Assembly (NCBI RefSeq): GCF_001665575.1
Contig: NZ_LZSU01000023.1
Location: 20,621 to 84,620 of the forward strand
Direction of reading: 5' to 3'
From: Mycobacterium sp. 852013-51886_SCH5428379
Lineage (GTDB): Bacteria > Actinomycetota > Actinomycetes > Mycobacteriales > Mycobacteriaceae
Length of the DNA stretch: 64,000 nucleotides
Part shown: positions 63,982 to 64,000 of the stretch, one piece after another
How positions within the stretch are numbered: position 1 is the stretch's first letter
Layout: each line of letters opens with the position of its first letter
Notes under the pieces: generated by a model
Database searches by the model: none
Seen by the model: only the letters and a program-made list of their open reading frames with translations
Told to the model about the DNA's origin: nothing
Made by a program: the position numbers and the translations under genes

Positions 63982-64000
63982 CCGTCTCTTATACACATCT
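63982..64000. other. Residual Tn5/Nextera mosaic-end adapter
   Basis: The last 19 bases match CTGTCTCTTATACACATCT, the Tn5 transposase mosaic end used in Nextera libraries, at 18 of 19 positions (mismatch at 63983). It is untrimmed adapter and not part of the genome. Confidence 0.93.

Noticed and set aside
63978..63998. Seven-residue N-terminal extension of the last SDR
   Set aside because: Encoded by adapter sequence.

Overview
This is a 64 kb, high-GC, gene-dense stretch of a rapidly growing mycobacterium (Mycolicibacterium-like). The evidence is acyl-CoA carboxylase subunits AccD5/AccE5/AccA3, an SigF-RsbW pair with a UsfY-like protein, Lat/LrpA/Pcd, a DesA3-type desaturase, an MTB12-like secreted antigen, frequent GTG starts and many starts 6-8 bases after a TANNNT box (leaderless pattern). 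From memory of M. tuberculosis H37Rv, the backbone follows the order Rv3274c to Rv3297: fadE25, purE, purK, a GtrA protein, a PH-domain protein, accD5, accE5, maf, sseA, a SufE-like gene, accA3, sigF, rsbW, usfY, a membrane protein, lat, lrpA, pcd, lhr, nei. That backbone is interrupted by several gene blocks that H37Rv lacks at these positions. No rRNA, tRNA, CRISPR array, insertion sequence or prophage was seen.

Layout. 1-10.9 kb: birA (cut by the window edge), fadE25, purine genes and the acyl-CoA carboxylase set, ending at a strong terminator. 10.9-11.5 kb: about 650 bases without a convincing gene. 11.5-19.2 kb: a phosphonate uptake and breakdown cluster (phosphonatase-like HAD, PhnD, PhnC, a double-length PhnE, a zinc alcohol dehydrogenase, an FAD oxidoreductase, a PhnZ-like HD oxygenase and a PhnF-like GntR regulator) with three TGGT-N4-ACCA operators. 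19.2-23.2 kb: a hydrolase, two small proteins, a MocA-like cytidylyltransferase and the urate-to-allantoin genes. 23.2-25.7 kb: sigF, rsbW and a topoisomerase IB. 25.7-36.7 kb: a sugar locus encoding all four activities for ADP-heptose synthesis (GmhA, HldE kinase, GmhB, HldE adenylyltransferase), two GT9 and four other glycosyltransferase units, a short-chain dehydrogenase and a NodU/TobZ-type carbamoyltransferase. 36.7-38.9 kb: stress genes (SDR, CsbD, UsfY-like, membrane protein). 38.9-43.1 kb: xanthine dehydrogenase and a membrane-tethered Mrr-like nuclease. 43.1-53.6 kb: lat, a giant CtpI-like P-type ATPase, lrpA, pcd, an SDR and a CYP102-like P450. 53.6-59 kb: lhr and nei. 59-64 kb: desaturase with its reductase and FabR-like regulator, MTB12-like protein, crotonase and SDR.

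How they may work together. The phosphonate genes form a divergent, self-regulated unit. Xanthine dehydrogenase, MocA, uricase, HIU hydrolase and OHCU decarboxylase make a nearly complete hypoxanthine-to-allantoin route split over two places. Lat, Pcd and LrpA convert lysine to 2-aminoadipate. The most notable system is the ADP-heptose/carbamoyltransferase/glycosyltransferase locus. It sits between rsbW-sigF and usfY, and SigF-like promoters (GTTT-N15-17-GGGTAT type) are scattered through it and the following stress genes, so a SigF-controlled, carbamoylated, heptose-containing glycan is a reasonable hypothesis.

The last 19 bases match the Tn5 (Nextera) mosaic end at 18 of 19 positions. They are sequencing adapter, not genome, so the contig really ends near 63981.
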